A stretch of DNA of 64,000 bases from Azospirillum thiophilum (GCF_001305595.1 NZ_CP012403.1:456501-520500), one strand, 5' to 3'; numbered from the stretch's first letter, positions 25,916 through 35,955 are shown. The notes: generated from the letters alone by a model not told the origin. Program-made: numbers and translations.

Positions 25916-26335
25916 TCAGAAGACCAGGTTGGTGGGGCCGAACGATTCGGGCAACAGCCGCTCCAGCGGAAAGGTCCGCCGCAGGCCGGCCGGGTCGCAG
26001 ATATGGATCGGCGTCTCCAGCGCCGCGAACTCGCGGATGCGCTGGCGGCAGCCGCCGCAGGGGGTGCAGATCTCTTCCGCCCCGGCCTCCCCGCCCATCA
26101 CCAGGATGGCGCGGATCCAGCGGTCGCCGGCGGTGACCATGGCGCCGATGGCGGTCGCCTCGGCGCATTGGCCCTGCGGGTAGGCGGCGTTCTCGACGTT
26201 GCAGCCGGCGAAGATGCGGCCCGATCCGCCGAGGATGGCGGCCCCCACCTTGAACTTGGAGTAGGGGGCGTGGGCGTTCTCCCGGGCGGTCCGGGCAGCC
26301 GCGATCAGGGCGTCCAGTTCGACAGGATCGGACAT
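25916..26335 (-). CDS. cdd: Cytidine deaminase
   Basis: 139 residues. The zinc-site motifs NVENAAYPQGQCAEATAI (Cys and catalytic Glu) and TPCGGCRQRI (two Cys) are present. The protein converts cytidine/deoxycytidine to uridine forms that DeoA and others then cleave. First gene of the salvage operon; the promoter should lie in 26336-26420. Confidence 0.95.
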   Translation of the reverse strand: MSDPVELDALIAAARTARENAHAPYSKFKVGAAILGGSGRIFAGCNVENAAYPQGQCAEATAIGAMVTAGDRWIRAILVMGGEAGAEEICTPCGGCRQRIREFAALETPIHICDPAGLRRTFPLERLLPESFGPTNLVF

Positions 26336-26552
26336 GGCGTCAACGCTCCTTGACGTGTGGTATGCCGGTGGAACGGTGAGCGGCTCGATCGCCGGCCGGG
26401 AAGCGGACGGGCATGCGTCGATAAAGATGTGACGGAGGCAAAGCGCCGGGTCAAGGAGCTTGGAACATTCTTGCTATCCAAGCGGATACGCACCCCCGAC
26501 GCCGCTTGCGCCGGGGGTGGTGCTGGAGCAGGCGGTACAATCCCGGCCGAGT

Positions 26553-28748
26553 TCAACGATGCGAGGAGCCACCGGCCACCGGGGCGACGATCCGGAGGAG
26601 ATCGCCGTCGGCACCGAGATCCTCCAGCTTGCGCGGCAGGCGGCGGCGCCAGTTCGGATGCTGGTCGACGGTGCCGGGAAGGTTGGGCTGCTCGTCGTCA
26701 CACAGCGCATCCTCGATCTGCACCATGACGATGCGGGACGGGGTGCGCGCCAGATAGGCATGGACGGCGGCCGACAGCTCGACTCGGAAGGGCTGGTCGC
26801 CCTCCTCGCTCGGGTAGCTGTCCGGGCGCAGCCCCTCGCGCGACAGCGCCTGCAGCAGGCGCCAGCGGTCGACGCCGCGGTCCCAATGGTCCTTCTCCCG
26901 GCTGGCCTCGTCGGGATAGAGGCCGAGACGCCGGCGCCAGTCGAGGTCGCGGCCGGTCCAGAAGCCCTTGAACGGTGCCAGGTCATGGGTGCTGACCGTC
27001 GCCATCGACCCGGCCGGATAGTCGCCGGGCGGCTTGAAGGCGCCATCCGCGCCGCGTTCGAAATAAAGCACGCGGTAGCTGAGGATGCCGGCCCGCTCCA
27101 GCGCCGGGCGGAAGCCCTCCGGCACGGTGCCCAGATCCTCGCCGATCACGACGCAGCGGTTGCGCCGGCTCTCCAGCGCGACGATGCGCAGCAGGTCGTG
27201 GAAGGGATAGGCCACATAGGCGCCGTCGCTGCCGTCCTCCGGGATCCAGAACAGATGCTGGAGCGCCATCACATGGTCGATGCGGAGCGCGGCGGCGTGG
27301 CGCATGTTGGCGCGCAGCAGCTCGACGAAGGGGCGGTAGGCGGCCTCGCGCAGGCCGAGCGGCGACAGCGGCGACAGCCCCCAGTTCTGGCCCTTCAGGT
27401 TGAACTGGTCGGGCGGGGCGCCGACATTGGCGCCCTGCACCAGCATCGACGGATCGGCCCAGGCGGCCCCGCCGCCGGGATGGACGGCAACGGCGAGGTC
27501 ACGGTAGAAGCCCATGGCCAGCCCGGCGGACCGGCCGCGCGCCGCCGCCTCGCCCAGCTGGCGGTCGGCCTCGAACTGCGCCCAGGCGAAGAAATCGACC
27601 CGGCCGGCCTTTTCGGCGGCGAAGGCCGCGACCTCGGCGCTCTGCGGATCCTGGAAGGCGGCCGGCCAGCTCCGCCACATCCAGCGCGCCGGATCCTGGC
27701 GGAAGAAATGCTCGTGCAGGGCGTCGAACAGGGCATGGCGCTCCAGCGCCGCCCCCATCTCCCGCCGGAAGCCGGAATAGGCGGCCTTGCGCGGGTGCTC
27801 GTCGGGCAGGGCGCGGAAGCGGGCATGGAGCGCCTCCAGCACCGGCAGCTTCAGCGCGGCGACGGCGGGATGGTCGATCAGCTCCGCCTGCCTCGCCCCG
27901 GCCAGCGCTGCCTGGAAGGCCGGATCGGCGATGCGGGCACGGATGTCGCCGGCATCGTCCAGCTCGGGGACCCGCGCCGGGTCGATGTAGAGGATGTTGA
28001 GGAACTGGCGGCTGGACGGCGAATAGGGGCCGATATGGTGCGGATCGGCCGGGAACAGGGCATGCAGCGGATTGAGCCCGACCAGCCCGGCACCCAGCCT
28101 GCCGGCGGTCTCGGCGAAGCCGGCGAGGTCGCCGAAATCGCCCATGCCCCAATCATGGTCGGAGCGCAGGGAATAGACCTGCAGGCCGATGCCCCACGTC
28201 CGCCCGGCGGGGACCATCTCCTCGACCGTCACGCAGCGCTCTGGCGCCACGATCAGGGTGGTGGAGCCGGAGAGTGCGACTCCTCCCGCAGCGGACTCCA
28301 CGCGCAACTCCAACCGGTGGTAGCCGATCGGCAGCGACACCGGCAGCAGGGCGCCCAGCGCGCGGCGCTCGAAGGCGCCGCCGTCCAGGCTGGCGCGGTC
28401 GACCACCGGCAGGTCGTGCACCGCCGTCCGGCCGCCCTGGGCGATGCCGTCCTCCGGCGTCAGTTCCCACACCAGCACCGCGTCGTCGAGGCCGGCAGGC
28501 AGGGCGACGCCCAAGTCGATCGCCTGCCCCTCCCCGCTGACCAGCACCGGCGGCAGCGGACGGTCCCAGGCCCGCCGCTCCATGATGCGGAGGCTGGCGG
28601 CGACCGCTTCCGCGGTGTCCGCATCCAGCCCCATGGCCCCCACCAGCGCCCGCTTGGTGGCGGCGGACGTCTCGCGCCGGTTGCCCCAGATGTCGTGGTA
28701 GAGGGCTTCGAGGCCAAGCAGATCGGCCAGCCGGTCGAGATCACTCAT
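26553..28748 (-). CDS. malQ: 4-alpha-glucanotransferase (amylomaltase)
   Basis: 731 residues, GH77. The N-terminal about 170 residues are the extra beta-rich domain seen in long MalQ forms. The barrel carries WGIGLQVYSLRSDHDWGMGDFGDL, catalytic Asp in ALRIDHVMAL, Glu in VIGEDLGTVP and Asp in STHDLAPFKGFW. It transfers glucan segments between malto-oligosaccharides and supports glycogen turnover with GlgX and GlgB here. Same strand as, and 108 bp downstream of, an orphan response regulator gene. Confidence 0.94.
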   Translation of the reverse strand: MSDLDRLADLLGLEALYHDIWGNRRETSAATKRALVGAMGLDADTAEAVAASLRIMERRAWDRPLPPVLVSGEGQAIDLGVALPAGLDDAVLVWELTPEDGIAQGGRTAVHDLPVVDRASLDGGAFERRALGALLPVSLPIGYHRLELRVESAAGGVALSGSTTLIVAPERCVTVEEMVPAGRTWGIGLQVYSLRSDHDWGMGDFGDLAGFAETAGRLGAGLVGLNPLHALFPADPHHIGPYSPSSRQFLNILYIDPARVPELDDAGDIRARIADPAFQAALAGARQAELIDHPAVAALKLPVLEALHARFRALPDEHPRKAAYSGFRREMGAALERHALFDALHEHFFRQDPARWMWRSWPAAFQDPQSAEVAAFAAEKAGRVDFFAWAQFEADRQLGEAAARGRSAGLAMGFYRDLAVAVHPGGGAAWADPSMLVQGANVGAPPDQFNLKGQNWGLSPLSPLGLREAAYRPFVELLRANMRHAAALRIDHVMALQHLFWIPEDGSDGAYVAYPFHDLLRIVALESRRNRCVVIGEDLGTVPEGFRPALERAGILSYRVLYFERGADGAFKPPGDYPAGSMATVSTHDLAPFKGFWTGRDLDWRRRLGLYPDEASREKDHWDRGVDRWRLLQALSREGLRPDSYPSEEGDQPFRVELSAAVHAYLARTPSRIVMVQIEDALCDDEQPNLPGTVDQHPNWRRRLPRKLEDLGADGDLLRIVAPVAGGSSHR

Positions 28749-28855
28749 GCAGGGTCCCCGCGGGTTGTTCGGACATCGTGATGGGGCTTAGGGATCGGTG
28801 CTGCGGCAGGCGGCGTCAATGCCTTGCCGGCGGCCTATGCCGTCGGCAAGACTGC

Positions 28856-29938
28856 TCACCCGGCCGGAAGGGCGGAGGCCGCCGCCGATTCGGCCAAAGG
28901 CGGCGGGGCCGCGGCGGTGGAGGAGACAGTGGACGCATCGGCCTGCGCCGCCAGGGCCGATGCGGCGGCGGCGGCCTTGGCCTGGGCGATCTGCTCCAGC
29001 CGGCTGCGGTAGCCGGCGACGGCCGCCGACACCTCGCGGGTCATCGCCTCCAGCGGGCGGTCGGGGTCGACCGCCTGCATCAGGGCGCGCGACAGGGCCG
29101 ACAGCTGCTCGCGGTCGCCGGCGGACACCGGGCTGCCGTCGGCGGCGTTGCGGATCCGGTCGGCCAGCGTCTTGATGGCGCGGGCCACCGCCTCGACGGG
29201 CGCATGGTCGCCGTCCTCGCCCAGCCGGCGCAGCAGGTCGTCCAGGAATCCGCCGATGCGGCCGACATGATCGACCGCCATCCGGTCCGGCACCGGCCGC
29301 GCCAGACCCGGCAGGGCGAATTCGACGAGGAAGGCGACCTGGATGCTGGCGCGCAGCCGCTTCTGGGTGACGACGGCGGCGATCGCCTCGTTCAGCAGCA
29401 TGCGGGCGCCGGACTGGGTCCATTGGCCGGTCGCCTTCAGCCGCAGGGTGTTGGGGGCGTCCAGCACCGGCACCTGCGCCCCTTCGCGCGGCGACTTGCG
29501 GCGGTCGGGACCGGCATAGTCGGCGGTGACGACGAAGCCCTTGCGCGCCTCGATCAGGCTGACGATGCGGTCGCGCACCTGCTTGGGCGACACCGGCTTC
29601 ATCAGCAGGTCGTCGCCGCCGGCATTGGTGACGCGGGTCAGCAGGGCCGGGGTCGGCGCCCAGGTGGTGACGATGACGCAGGCGAAGGGGTTGGGCACGC
29701 CGGGATCGTTGCGCAGGGCGCGGATGAAGCGGAAGGTCTCCGAATCCTCGCCGTCGGCGTCCACCAGCACGAGGTCGGGAATGCCGGCCTGCAGCAGCCC
29801 GGAGGCGTTCTTCACCGAATCGAACAGCTCCACCCGGCGGAAGCCCATGCGGATCAGCACGTCGCGGAACACGCGCCCGGTGTTGAGCTGGCCGTCGATG
29901 ATCGCGGCGTCGACCTGCGAGAAATCGTAGTCCGGCAT
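28856..29938 (-). CDS. Orphan response regulator with receiver domain and helical C-terminus
   Basis: 360 residues. The receiver domain covers residues 1-125: phospho-acceptor Asp60 (LVLVDAD), Thr91 (VIVTTWA), Lys114 (LMKPVSP). The N-terminal acidic pair is incomplete (IIDG). After a Y.GPDRR linker the rest is helical and Ala-rich, with no DNA-binding or enzymatic output domain I recognise. The start has GGGAAGGACG upstream; the longer open frame is rejected. No histidine kinase is adjacent. Its place between glgX and malQ suggests a role in controlling carbon storage, but that is inference. Confidence 0.75.
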   Translation of the reverse strand: MPDYDFSQVDAAIIDGQLNTGRVFRDVLIRMGFRRVELFDSVKNASGLLQAGIPDLVLVDADGEDSETFRFIRALRNDPGVPNPFACVIVTTWAPTPALLTRVTNAGGDDLLMKPVSPKQVRDRIVSLIEARKGFVVTADYAGPDRRKSPREGAQVPVLDAPNTLRLKATGQWTQSGARMLLNEAIAAVVTQKRLRASIQVAFLVEFALPGLARPVPDRMAVDHVGRIGGFLDDLLRRLGEDGDHAPVEAVARAIKTLADRIRNAADGSPVSAGDREQLSALSRALMQAVDPDRPLEAMTREVSAAVAGYRSRLEQIAQAKAAAAASALAAQADASTVSSTAAAPPPLAESAAASALPAG

Positions 29939-30101
29939 CGTCCTTCCCGAAGCTCCGCTGCGGCCATGGGGAACACGCTCCACAGCGTAGCACGCCTTGT
30001 CCCAACCCGTCGCTGGTAGCATCTCCGGCAGGGGTAAGGACAGTGGGCAAAGGATCGCAGGGACGATATGCCTCCCCCCCTCCACCCGGGGTTCCCCGCA
30101 A

Positions 30102-32285
30102 TCACATCCCCGCCTGCTCCACCAGCGTGAAGACCAGGACGGTCCGCCCGTCGACCAGAACCGAACGGCCGGCCAGATGCATGCGCTCGTCCCCCGCCCC
30201 GTCGGCGACGCGGGTGTCGAGCACGCAGCGCCAGCCCCGCCCGCCCGGCACGTCGGGCAGGGTGACGGTCAGGGTGTCGCCATGGGCGTTCAGCACGATC
30301 AGCATCACGCCGTCCGCCAGGGGCTGCCCGTCCGGCCCGAGATGGGTGCCGGCGCGGCCGTTCAGCAGCAGGACGATGCAGCGGGCCTGGGTGTTGCGCC
30401 AGTGCTCCGCCGTCTTCTCGACCCCTTGCGCATTGTACCAGACGATGTCCTTCAGCCCGTTGGACGCCACCTCGCGCCCATGCAGGAAGATCGGCCGGCG
30501 CAGCACCGGATGGACGCGCCTGAGCGCGATCAGCCGGCGGACGAAGCCGACCGTCGCCCCGTCGCGCCGCGACCAGTCGAGCCAGGTGATGTCGTTGTCC
30601 TGGCAATAGGCGTTGTTGTTGCCCTTCTGGCTGTGGTCCAGCTCGTCGCCGGCCAGCATCATCGGCGTGCCCTGCGACAGCATCAGCGTCGCCAGCAGGT
30701 TGCGCTTCTGCCGCCCGCGCAGCTCGTTGATCCCGGCATCGCCGGTCTCGCCCTCGGTCCCGTGGTTCCACGAGCAGTTGGCGGAATGGCCGTCGCGGTT
30801 CTCCTCGCCGTTCGCCCAGTTGTGCTTGTCGTTGTAGGTGACGAGGTCGTGCAGGGTGAAGCCGTCATGGGCGGTGATGAAGTTCACGCTGGACCAGGGG
30901 CGGCGGCCACGCTTCTCGAACAGGTCGGCGGAACCGGCGATGCGGCCGGCCAGCTCCGGCAGCATGCCGTCGTCGCCGCGCCAGTAGCGGCGCACGGTGT
31001 CGCGGTAGCGGTCGTTCCACTCCGCCCAGCCCGGCGGGAAATTGCCGACCTGATAGCCGCCGGGACCGACGTCCCACGGCTCGGCGATCAGCTTGACGTC
31101 GGCCAGCACCGGATCCTGCCGCACCGCGTCGAGGAAGCCGGAGCCCGGGTCGTAGCCGTAGGGTTCCCGCGCCAGCACGGTGGCGAGGTCGAAGCGGAAG
31201 CCGTCGACATGCATCTCGGTCACCCAGTAGCGCAGGCTGTCCATCACCATCTGGACCACGCGCGGGTGGCTGAGGTTCAGGGTGTTGCCGGTGCCGGTGT
31301 CGTTGATGTAGTGGCGCGGCGCGTCCGGCATCAGCCGGTAATAGCTGAGATTGTCGATGCCCTTGAAGGACAGGGTCGGACCCAGATGGTTGCCTTCGGC
31401 GGTGTGGTTGTAGACGACGTCGAGGATGACCTCGATCCCGGCCTCGTGCAGGCGGGCGACCATCGTCTTGAACTCCGACAGCACGCCGGTGTTCATGTAG
31501 CGCGGCTCGGGCGCGAAGAAGCCGATGGTGTTGTAGCCCCAGTAGTTGGTCAGGCCGCGGGTAACCAGATGCTGTTCGTCCGCCACCGCCTGGACCGGCA
31601 GGAACTCGACCGAGGTGATGCCGAGCGCGCGCAGATACTCGATGACGCTCTGGCTCGACATGCCGGCGAAGGTGCCGCGCAAATGGGCCGGCACGTCGGG
31701 ATGGCGCATGGTGAAGCCGCGGACATGGGTCTCGTACAGCACCGTGTCGGTCCAGGGAATCGTCCGGCGGCGGTCGTGCCCCCAGGTGAAGGCGCCGTCG
31801 ACCACCCGGCATTTCGGCATGCCGCGGGCGTTGTCGCGCCGGTCGAACGACAGATCCTCGCGCGTCGAGCCGACCCGGTAGCCGTAATGGGCGTCCGACC
31901 ATTTGAAGCCGCCGAACAGCGCCCGGGCATAGGGGTCGAGCAGCAGCTTGTTGGGGTTGAAGCGGTGCCCCTCCTCCGGCTCGTAGGGGCCGTGGACGCG
32001 GTAGCCGTAGAGCATGCCGGGCCGGGCATCGGGCAGGTAGCCGTGCCAGACCTCGTCGGTGTGCTCGGGCAGCGTGACCCGCTCGACCTCGCGCTGGCCG
32101 GTCTTGTCGAACAGGCAGAGCTCCACCCGTTCGGCATGGGCGGAGAACAGCGCGAAATTGACGCCGAAACCGTCCCAGGTGGCGCCGAGCGGATGGGGCT
32201 TGCCGGGCCAGACCGGGGTGCGGGCGGGAATAGGGGGCATCGGCGGGGTCCGGCGCGTGGCGGGTGACGAAAGAACGACAGCCAT
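30102..32285 (-). CDS. glgX: Glycogen debranching enzyme
   Basis: About 727 residues, GH13 isoamylase-type. An N-terminal CBM48-like region (HPLGATWDGFGVNFALFSAHA) precedes a barrel with YNTIGFFAPEPRY, VVYNHTAEG, catalytic Asp in DGFRFDLATVL, Glu in LIAEPWDVG and ITAHDGFTLHDLV. It hydrolyses alpha-1,6 branches of phosphorylase-trimmed glycogen. The start is uncertain between 32285 and 32240 (MPPIPARTP); neither has a strong ribosome site. Followed after about 160 bp by the response regulator gene. Confidence 0.94.
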   Translation of the reverse strand: MAVVLSSPATRRTPPMPPIPARTPVWPGKPHPLGATWDGFGVNFALFSAHAERVELCLFDKTGQREVERVTLPEHTDEVWHGYLPDARPGMLYGYRVHGPYEPEEGHRFNPNKLLLDPYARALFGGFKWSDAHYGYRVGSTREDLSFDRRDNARGMPKCRVVDGAFTWGHDRRRTIPWTDTVLYETHVRGFTMRHPDVPAHLRGTFAGMSSQSVIEYLRALGITSVEFLPVQAVADEQHLVTRGLTNYWGYNTIGFFAPEPRYMNTGVLSEFKTMVARLHEAGIEVILDVVYNHTAEGNHLGPTLSFKGIDNLSYYRLMPDAPRHYINDTGTGNTLNLSHPRVVQMVMDSLRYWVTEMHVDGFRFDLATVLAREPYGYDPGSGFLDAVRQDPVLADVKLIAEPWDVGPGGYQVGNFPPGWAEWNDRYRDTVRRYWRGDDGMLPELAGRIAGSADLFEKRGRRPWSSVNFITAHDGFTLHDLVTYNDKHNWANGEENRDGHSANCSWNHGTEGETGDAGINELRGRQKRNLLATLMLSQGTPMMLAGDELDHSQKGNNNAYCQDNDITWLDWSRRDGATVGFVRRLIALRRVHPVLRRPIFLHGREVASNGLKDIVWYNAQGVEKTAEHWRNTQARCIVLLLNGRAGTHLGPDGQPLADGVMLIVLNAHGDTLTVTLPDVPGGRGWRCVLDTRVADGAGDERMHLAGRSVLVDGRTVLVFTLVEQAGM

Positions 32286-32440
32286 TAGAAAGCGTTAGTC
32301 GGCAAGGTCAAGAGGGATCGGCCCGGACCGGCCCAACGACGCCGCGCCGTCGACGCGAGTGGAGCACGCCCGATGCAGGCTGCGCTTGTGGCCGGCCAGG
32401 GCGTAGGCTATTTCTGGGTGGAGACATCTGGACGGACCGC

Positions 32441-33394
32441 ATGCGCTTCTCCCCCGCCTCCCCCCTGAACGGCATCGTCGATTCCCTGCTGACGGCGACG
32501 GAGCCGGTGGATCGGGCGAAGGCCGAGAACATCCGCTGGGAAAGCCGGCTCGCCGCCGTCCGGATCGCCCATTACGAAGGCGAGATCGGATCGCCCGACC
32601 CCGAGGATTTCGCGACCGGACACGGGGATTACGTCGCCAACCACATCAACCTCCGCCGTGACACCGGGGAGCCGGCCTGCTTCGCCGCGGCCAACGCCCC
32701 GGCCCTGCTGCCGACCCTCGCGCCGGCCGAGCGGCTGGTGCGGGTGGAGGACATGACCGGTTGGGCCGAGCGGATCTTCGGCCGCGACAATCCGGCGGAC
32801 CTGAAGGATTCGGAGCGGCTGAAGGCCGCCTTCGAATCCGGGTCGGCGGAATTCACCGCCTTCCTGAAGACCTGGAATGAAGCCGCCGACCTGCGGCCGA
32901 TGTTCGCCGCGGTCGTCGGGGATCTCGACGATCTGCGGCCCGACTGGCGCGGCTCCTGGTGGACCGCCCTGCCGGAGTTGCTGGGACTGGGGCATCTGGG
33001 CGCCGCCACGAGCCATCCGCGGGCGCTGGCGCTGATGGAATATCCGGCGTCCCGCGTGCTGGACGAAGCGGGATCGGTCGATCCCGCCCACCGTTTCGCC
33101 GCCCCGACGGTGATCGACCATCATCTGAACGCCTATTTCTGCCCGTCCCCGGTGCCGGCCAAAGGGGCGGCGATCTGTTACGGCCGGGCAGTGAACCTGA
33201 CCGCCCGCGGTACCCTGGTCTGCGAGATGATCCACCGCCATATTTCCTACCGGCCGGAAGACGTGAAGGCGATTGTGGTGTTGACGGAAACGGGGCCGTG
33301 GGCAACCGTACCGGACATGCGGGCCGCGCACCTCACCGCCCTCAGATCGCAACCCGGATGGGCCGGGTTCGGTGTGGATGCCACGGGATCATGA
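32441..33394 (+). CDS. Protein of unknown function, coupled to TPR protein
   Basis: 317 residues, no signal peptide or membrane segment. Not recognised. Visible features: Trp-rich centre (RPDWRGSWWTALPELLGLGHLG), His-rich stretch PTVIDHHLNAYF and conserved-looking Cys in FCPSP and LVCEMIHRHI. The ATG at 32441 is chosen because coding character begins there; the site upstream is modest (GGTGGAGA). Its stop overlaps the start of the next gene (ATGA), so the two proteins are very likely made together and may interact. It lies on the opposite strand to the glycogen genes, between glgX and glgB. Confidence 0.65.
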   Translation: MRFSPASPLNGIVDSLLTATEPVDRAKAENIRWESRLAAVRIAHYEGEIGSPDPEDFATGHGDYVANHINLRRDTGEPACFAAANAPALLPTLAPAERLVRVEDMTGWAERIFGRDNPADLKDSERLKAAFESGSAEFTAFLKTWNEAADLRPMFAAVVGDLDDLRPDWRGSWWTALPELLGLGHLGAATSHPRALALMEYPASRVLDEAGSVDPAHRFAAPTVIDHHLNAYFCPSPVPAKGAAICYGRAVNLTARGTLVCEMIHRHISYRPEDVKAIVVLTETGPWATVPDMRAAHLTALRSQPGWAGFGVDATGS

Positions 33395-35739
33395 CCAGCT
33401 ACCCAACCTTGGACGCCTGGCTGGACGATTTCCGCAAGGAACCGCTCCGCCGCCTGGACCGGCTGTTCCGCCGGGGCGACAGCATCAGCCCGTTCGAGCG
33501 CGGCGACCCGCATGACGCCGCGCTGATGGCCCTGCGCAGCCTTGGGACGGCGGACGACCGCGACGCCGCCGACGCCGCCCTGGCGCAGTGGCTGGAGGAG
33601 CGTTTGGCCGAACCGCTGGCGGTGGCGGCCAAACGCGGCTGGGGCGCCTATGTCGGCTCTGCGATGGAAGGCTTCGACATGGCCGCCCGCATGCCGGGGG
33701 TGCGGGTCGGGGCGGTGCTGCGCGACCAATTCGACCGCTTCGACACATGGACCGGCGACCTGTCCGCCGACGGGCCGGGCGACCTGCGGCTGCGCTTCCT
33801 GCTGGCGCTGGCGCACAACCAGGGGAACAAGCGGCGCTTCCTCGGGCTGTGGTACGCGCTGTGCGACAAGGCGGAGCGCAGCGCCACGCCCAACCTGACC
33901 CTGTCCGTCGGGCTGGCCGGTCTGCGCGGCCTGCCGCCCGACGAGGACGGCCGTCCCCGCGTCGCCGAGGGGGTGGAAGGGCTGTGCCGCTGGGCACGCC
34001 ACCTGCCCGACAGCGAGGAGGCGCGCGAGCGCTTCGTGATGCAGTGGCGCGCCTTCACCGGCCGCCATCACCGTAAGCCGGAGGTCTGGCACCGGCTGAC
34101 CGCCGAGGCGGTTGAGACCCACGCGAGCCGGCCGTTCGTGGGGTGGTGGCGCGATGAGGTGGGGGAAACAGAGAAGCCGGTGCCAGCAGCCGGACCGGCA
34201 ATGGCGCCGACGAAGCAGGATGCCGATACTCTGGCGCGGAGCATCGCGAAGAACCCGCCCAACAGCTGGGAACGGGATGTCATGGCCTTCACCGCGCGGC
34301 ATGAACGCTATGCCATGATCAAGCAGGATTTCTACGCGCTGCCACGCGGCCTGAACATCGTCGGGAATGCCCTGCTCCGGCAAAAGACACGGGTGGGCTT
34401 CGTCCTGGCCGCCCGGTTGGCGACCACCGCACTGACCCATGTTCCCAACCACGAGAACAGTTGGGTTTTGTGGGCGCAGGCGACGGACGGCCTTGGCCAA
34501 CGCGATGTGGCGGAAAGCATCCTGTGGCAGGCGATGGAGCGCCTTCCGGCCAGTGCACCCATCCGAAACGCCCTGGCCGGCATGCTGGCAAAACGTGGCC
34601 GGGTCGAGGAAGCGGAAGCGCTCTATCGGCAGACCATGCAGCGCAATCCGGAAGCCCCACACGCCTTTACCGCGCTAGCCGGCTTGCTGGCCGACCAGGG
34701 CCGCATGAGCGAAGCGCAATCACTCCTGCAAAGCGCCTTGCCGCGCTTCCCCGACGACGAGGCCGTCCCCAGCGCATTTGCCAATCTGCTAGTCCGCGAT
34801 GGACAATACGCTGAGGCCGAGGCGCTCTACCGCAAGGCAATGGAGCGGTTTCCTCAGGATCCGGTGTGCCGCCTGGATCTCGGCCTGCTGCTGCTCCGGC
34901 TGAACCGCCGCGACGACGTGCTTCCCATTCTCGATGAACTGCGCGCTTTGAAACACACCGGTGCGCAAACGCTTCAAGCCCATCTCGACGGACGCGTCCG
35001 CGCCGACAGCAGCAAGCCGGCGTCCCCGGCTCCCGACCAGCAGGCTTCCCCCGAATGGTCGCCCCTGCTCACCAACGGCACGGCACTCCGGGCATCCTTC
35101 ATCCTGTCGCCCGCCCTGTCCCGCACGGATCTGCTTTTGATGACGCGGCAGCGGGCGGAAGAGTTGCGGACACAGGCACGGGAACTGCTGAACGAGGCGC
35201 TGGCACACGATCCGAACAATCCGCTGGTCCGGTTGATCGCCCGCCGGCATGGGATCAAGGACGCCGGCGGCATCGACGCCGCACGGCTTCGCACTGTCGC
35301 CGGACGGAATTTCCCGTTGCGGCTGGAACTGGCCCTCGATGCCCGGAGCGACAAGGCCCTGCGCTGGCTGTACCAGGACTTCGGCGATGCCAACCACCGC
35401 GCCCTGACGGCGGTTGGCTGGCTGCTGGTGTCGCCCTACGCCGATTACGCCGACGACGAGGACGCGTCCTCGCCCGTCGCCGAACAGGCGGCCCGGCATC
35501 TCCAAAGCTGGCTGAACCGGCGGGACAATCCGGAGGCGGACACCGGCCTCGGCCTCCTGTGGAGCGACCTGCGAAGCCGGCTCGGCCAGTCCGTGGGCGG
35601 CGACCTGGACGGCTTCCTCGACGCTTGGCAGAATGTAATAGCCCCCCGCACGAGCCGCGATCTGCTGGACATCGCGCTGCTCGGCATGGTGCTGGCGGCG
35701 CTTCCCTTCGCCGCCTATGAGTACGCGCTGGCCGAGTGA
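33391..35739 (+). CDS. Tetratricopeptide-repeat protein of unknown function
   Basis: 782 residues, apparently cytoplasmic. The N-terminal 250 residues are helical and unrecognised. From about residue 350 to 530 there are consecutive TPR-like units (ENSWVLWAQATDGLGQRDVA, GRVEEAEALYRQTMQRNPEA, GRMSEAQSLLQSALPRFPDD, GQYAEAEALYRKAMERFPQD). A C-terminal 250-residue domain follows (LRLELALDARSDKALRWLYQ, LDIALLGMVLAALPFAAYEY). TPRs usually scaffold protein contacts. Start ATG 33391 overlaps the stop of the preceding unknown gene. Function unknown; possibly a partner complex with that protein. Confidence 0.75.
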   Translation: MTSYPTLDAWLDDFRKEPLRRLDRLFRRGDSISPFERGDPHDAALMALRSLGTADDRDAADAALAQWLEERLAEPLAVAAKRGWGAYVGSAMEGFDMAARMPGVRVGAVLRDQFDRFDTWTGDLSADGPGDLRLRFLLALAHNQGNKRRFLGLWYALCDKAERSATPNLTLSVGLAGLRGLPPDEDGRPRVAEGVEGLCRWARHLPDSEEARERFVMQWRAFTGRHHRKPEVWHRLTAEAVETHASRPFVGWWRDEVGETEKPVPAAGPAMAPTKQDADTLARSIAKNPPNSWERDVMAFTARHERYAMIKQDFYALPRGLNIVGNALLRQKTRVGFVLAARLATTALTHVPNHENSWVLWAQATDGLGQRDVAESILWQAMERLPASAPIRNALAGMLAKRGRVEEAEALYRQTMQRNPEAPHAFTALAGLLADQGRMSEAQSLLQSALPRFPDDEAVPSAFANLLVRDGQYAEAEALYRKAMERFPQDPVCRLDLGLLLLRLNRRDDVLPILDELRALKHTGAQTLQAHLDGRVRADSSKPASPAPDQQASPEWSPLLTNGTALRASFILSPALSRTDLLLMTRQRAEELRTQARELLNEALAHDPNNPLVRLIARRHGIKDAGGIDAARLRTVAGRNFPLRLELALDARSDKALRWLYQDFGDANHRALTAVGWLLVSPYADYADDEDASSPVAEQAARHLQSWLNRRDNPEADTGLGLLWSDLRSRLGQSVGGDLDGFLDAWQNVIAPRTSRDLLDIALLGMVLAALPFAAYEYALAE

Positions 35740-35902
35740 CGGGTGGCGATTGGTGAGTGCGGCGGCCTGCAACCCGACCGGGATTTTTACGCCGCGCTTA
35801 TCGGCGGGCGGCGCTCATGATAGGATTTAACGCCTAATTCCTATCCATGATCGGTCCCGAATGCCTTCCAATGCCGCCGCATTGCCAACCCCATCCGGCC
35901 CG

Positions 35903-35955
35903 TGGAACAGTGGAACAGGCCTGGGAAAATGTTCCATACGGTTTCATATGTTCCA
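35903..35955. repeat. Array of four TGGAACA heptamers, two direct and two inverted
   Basis: TGGAACA occurs at 35903-35909 and 35911-35917, and its complement TGTTCCA at 35930-35936 and 35949-35955. The inner pair can form a hairpin with a 12-base loop. Just upstream, GATAGGA (35819-35825) and TCCTATC (35839-35845) form another inverted repeat. All lie between the convergent TPR gene and glgB. They could be a terminator pair or binding sites; neither has a T-run. Confidence 0.5.
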
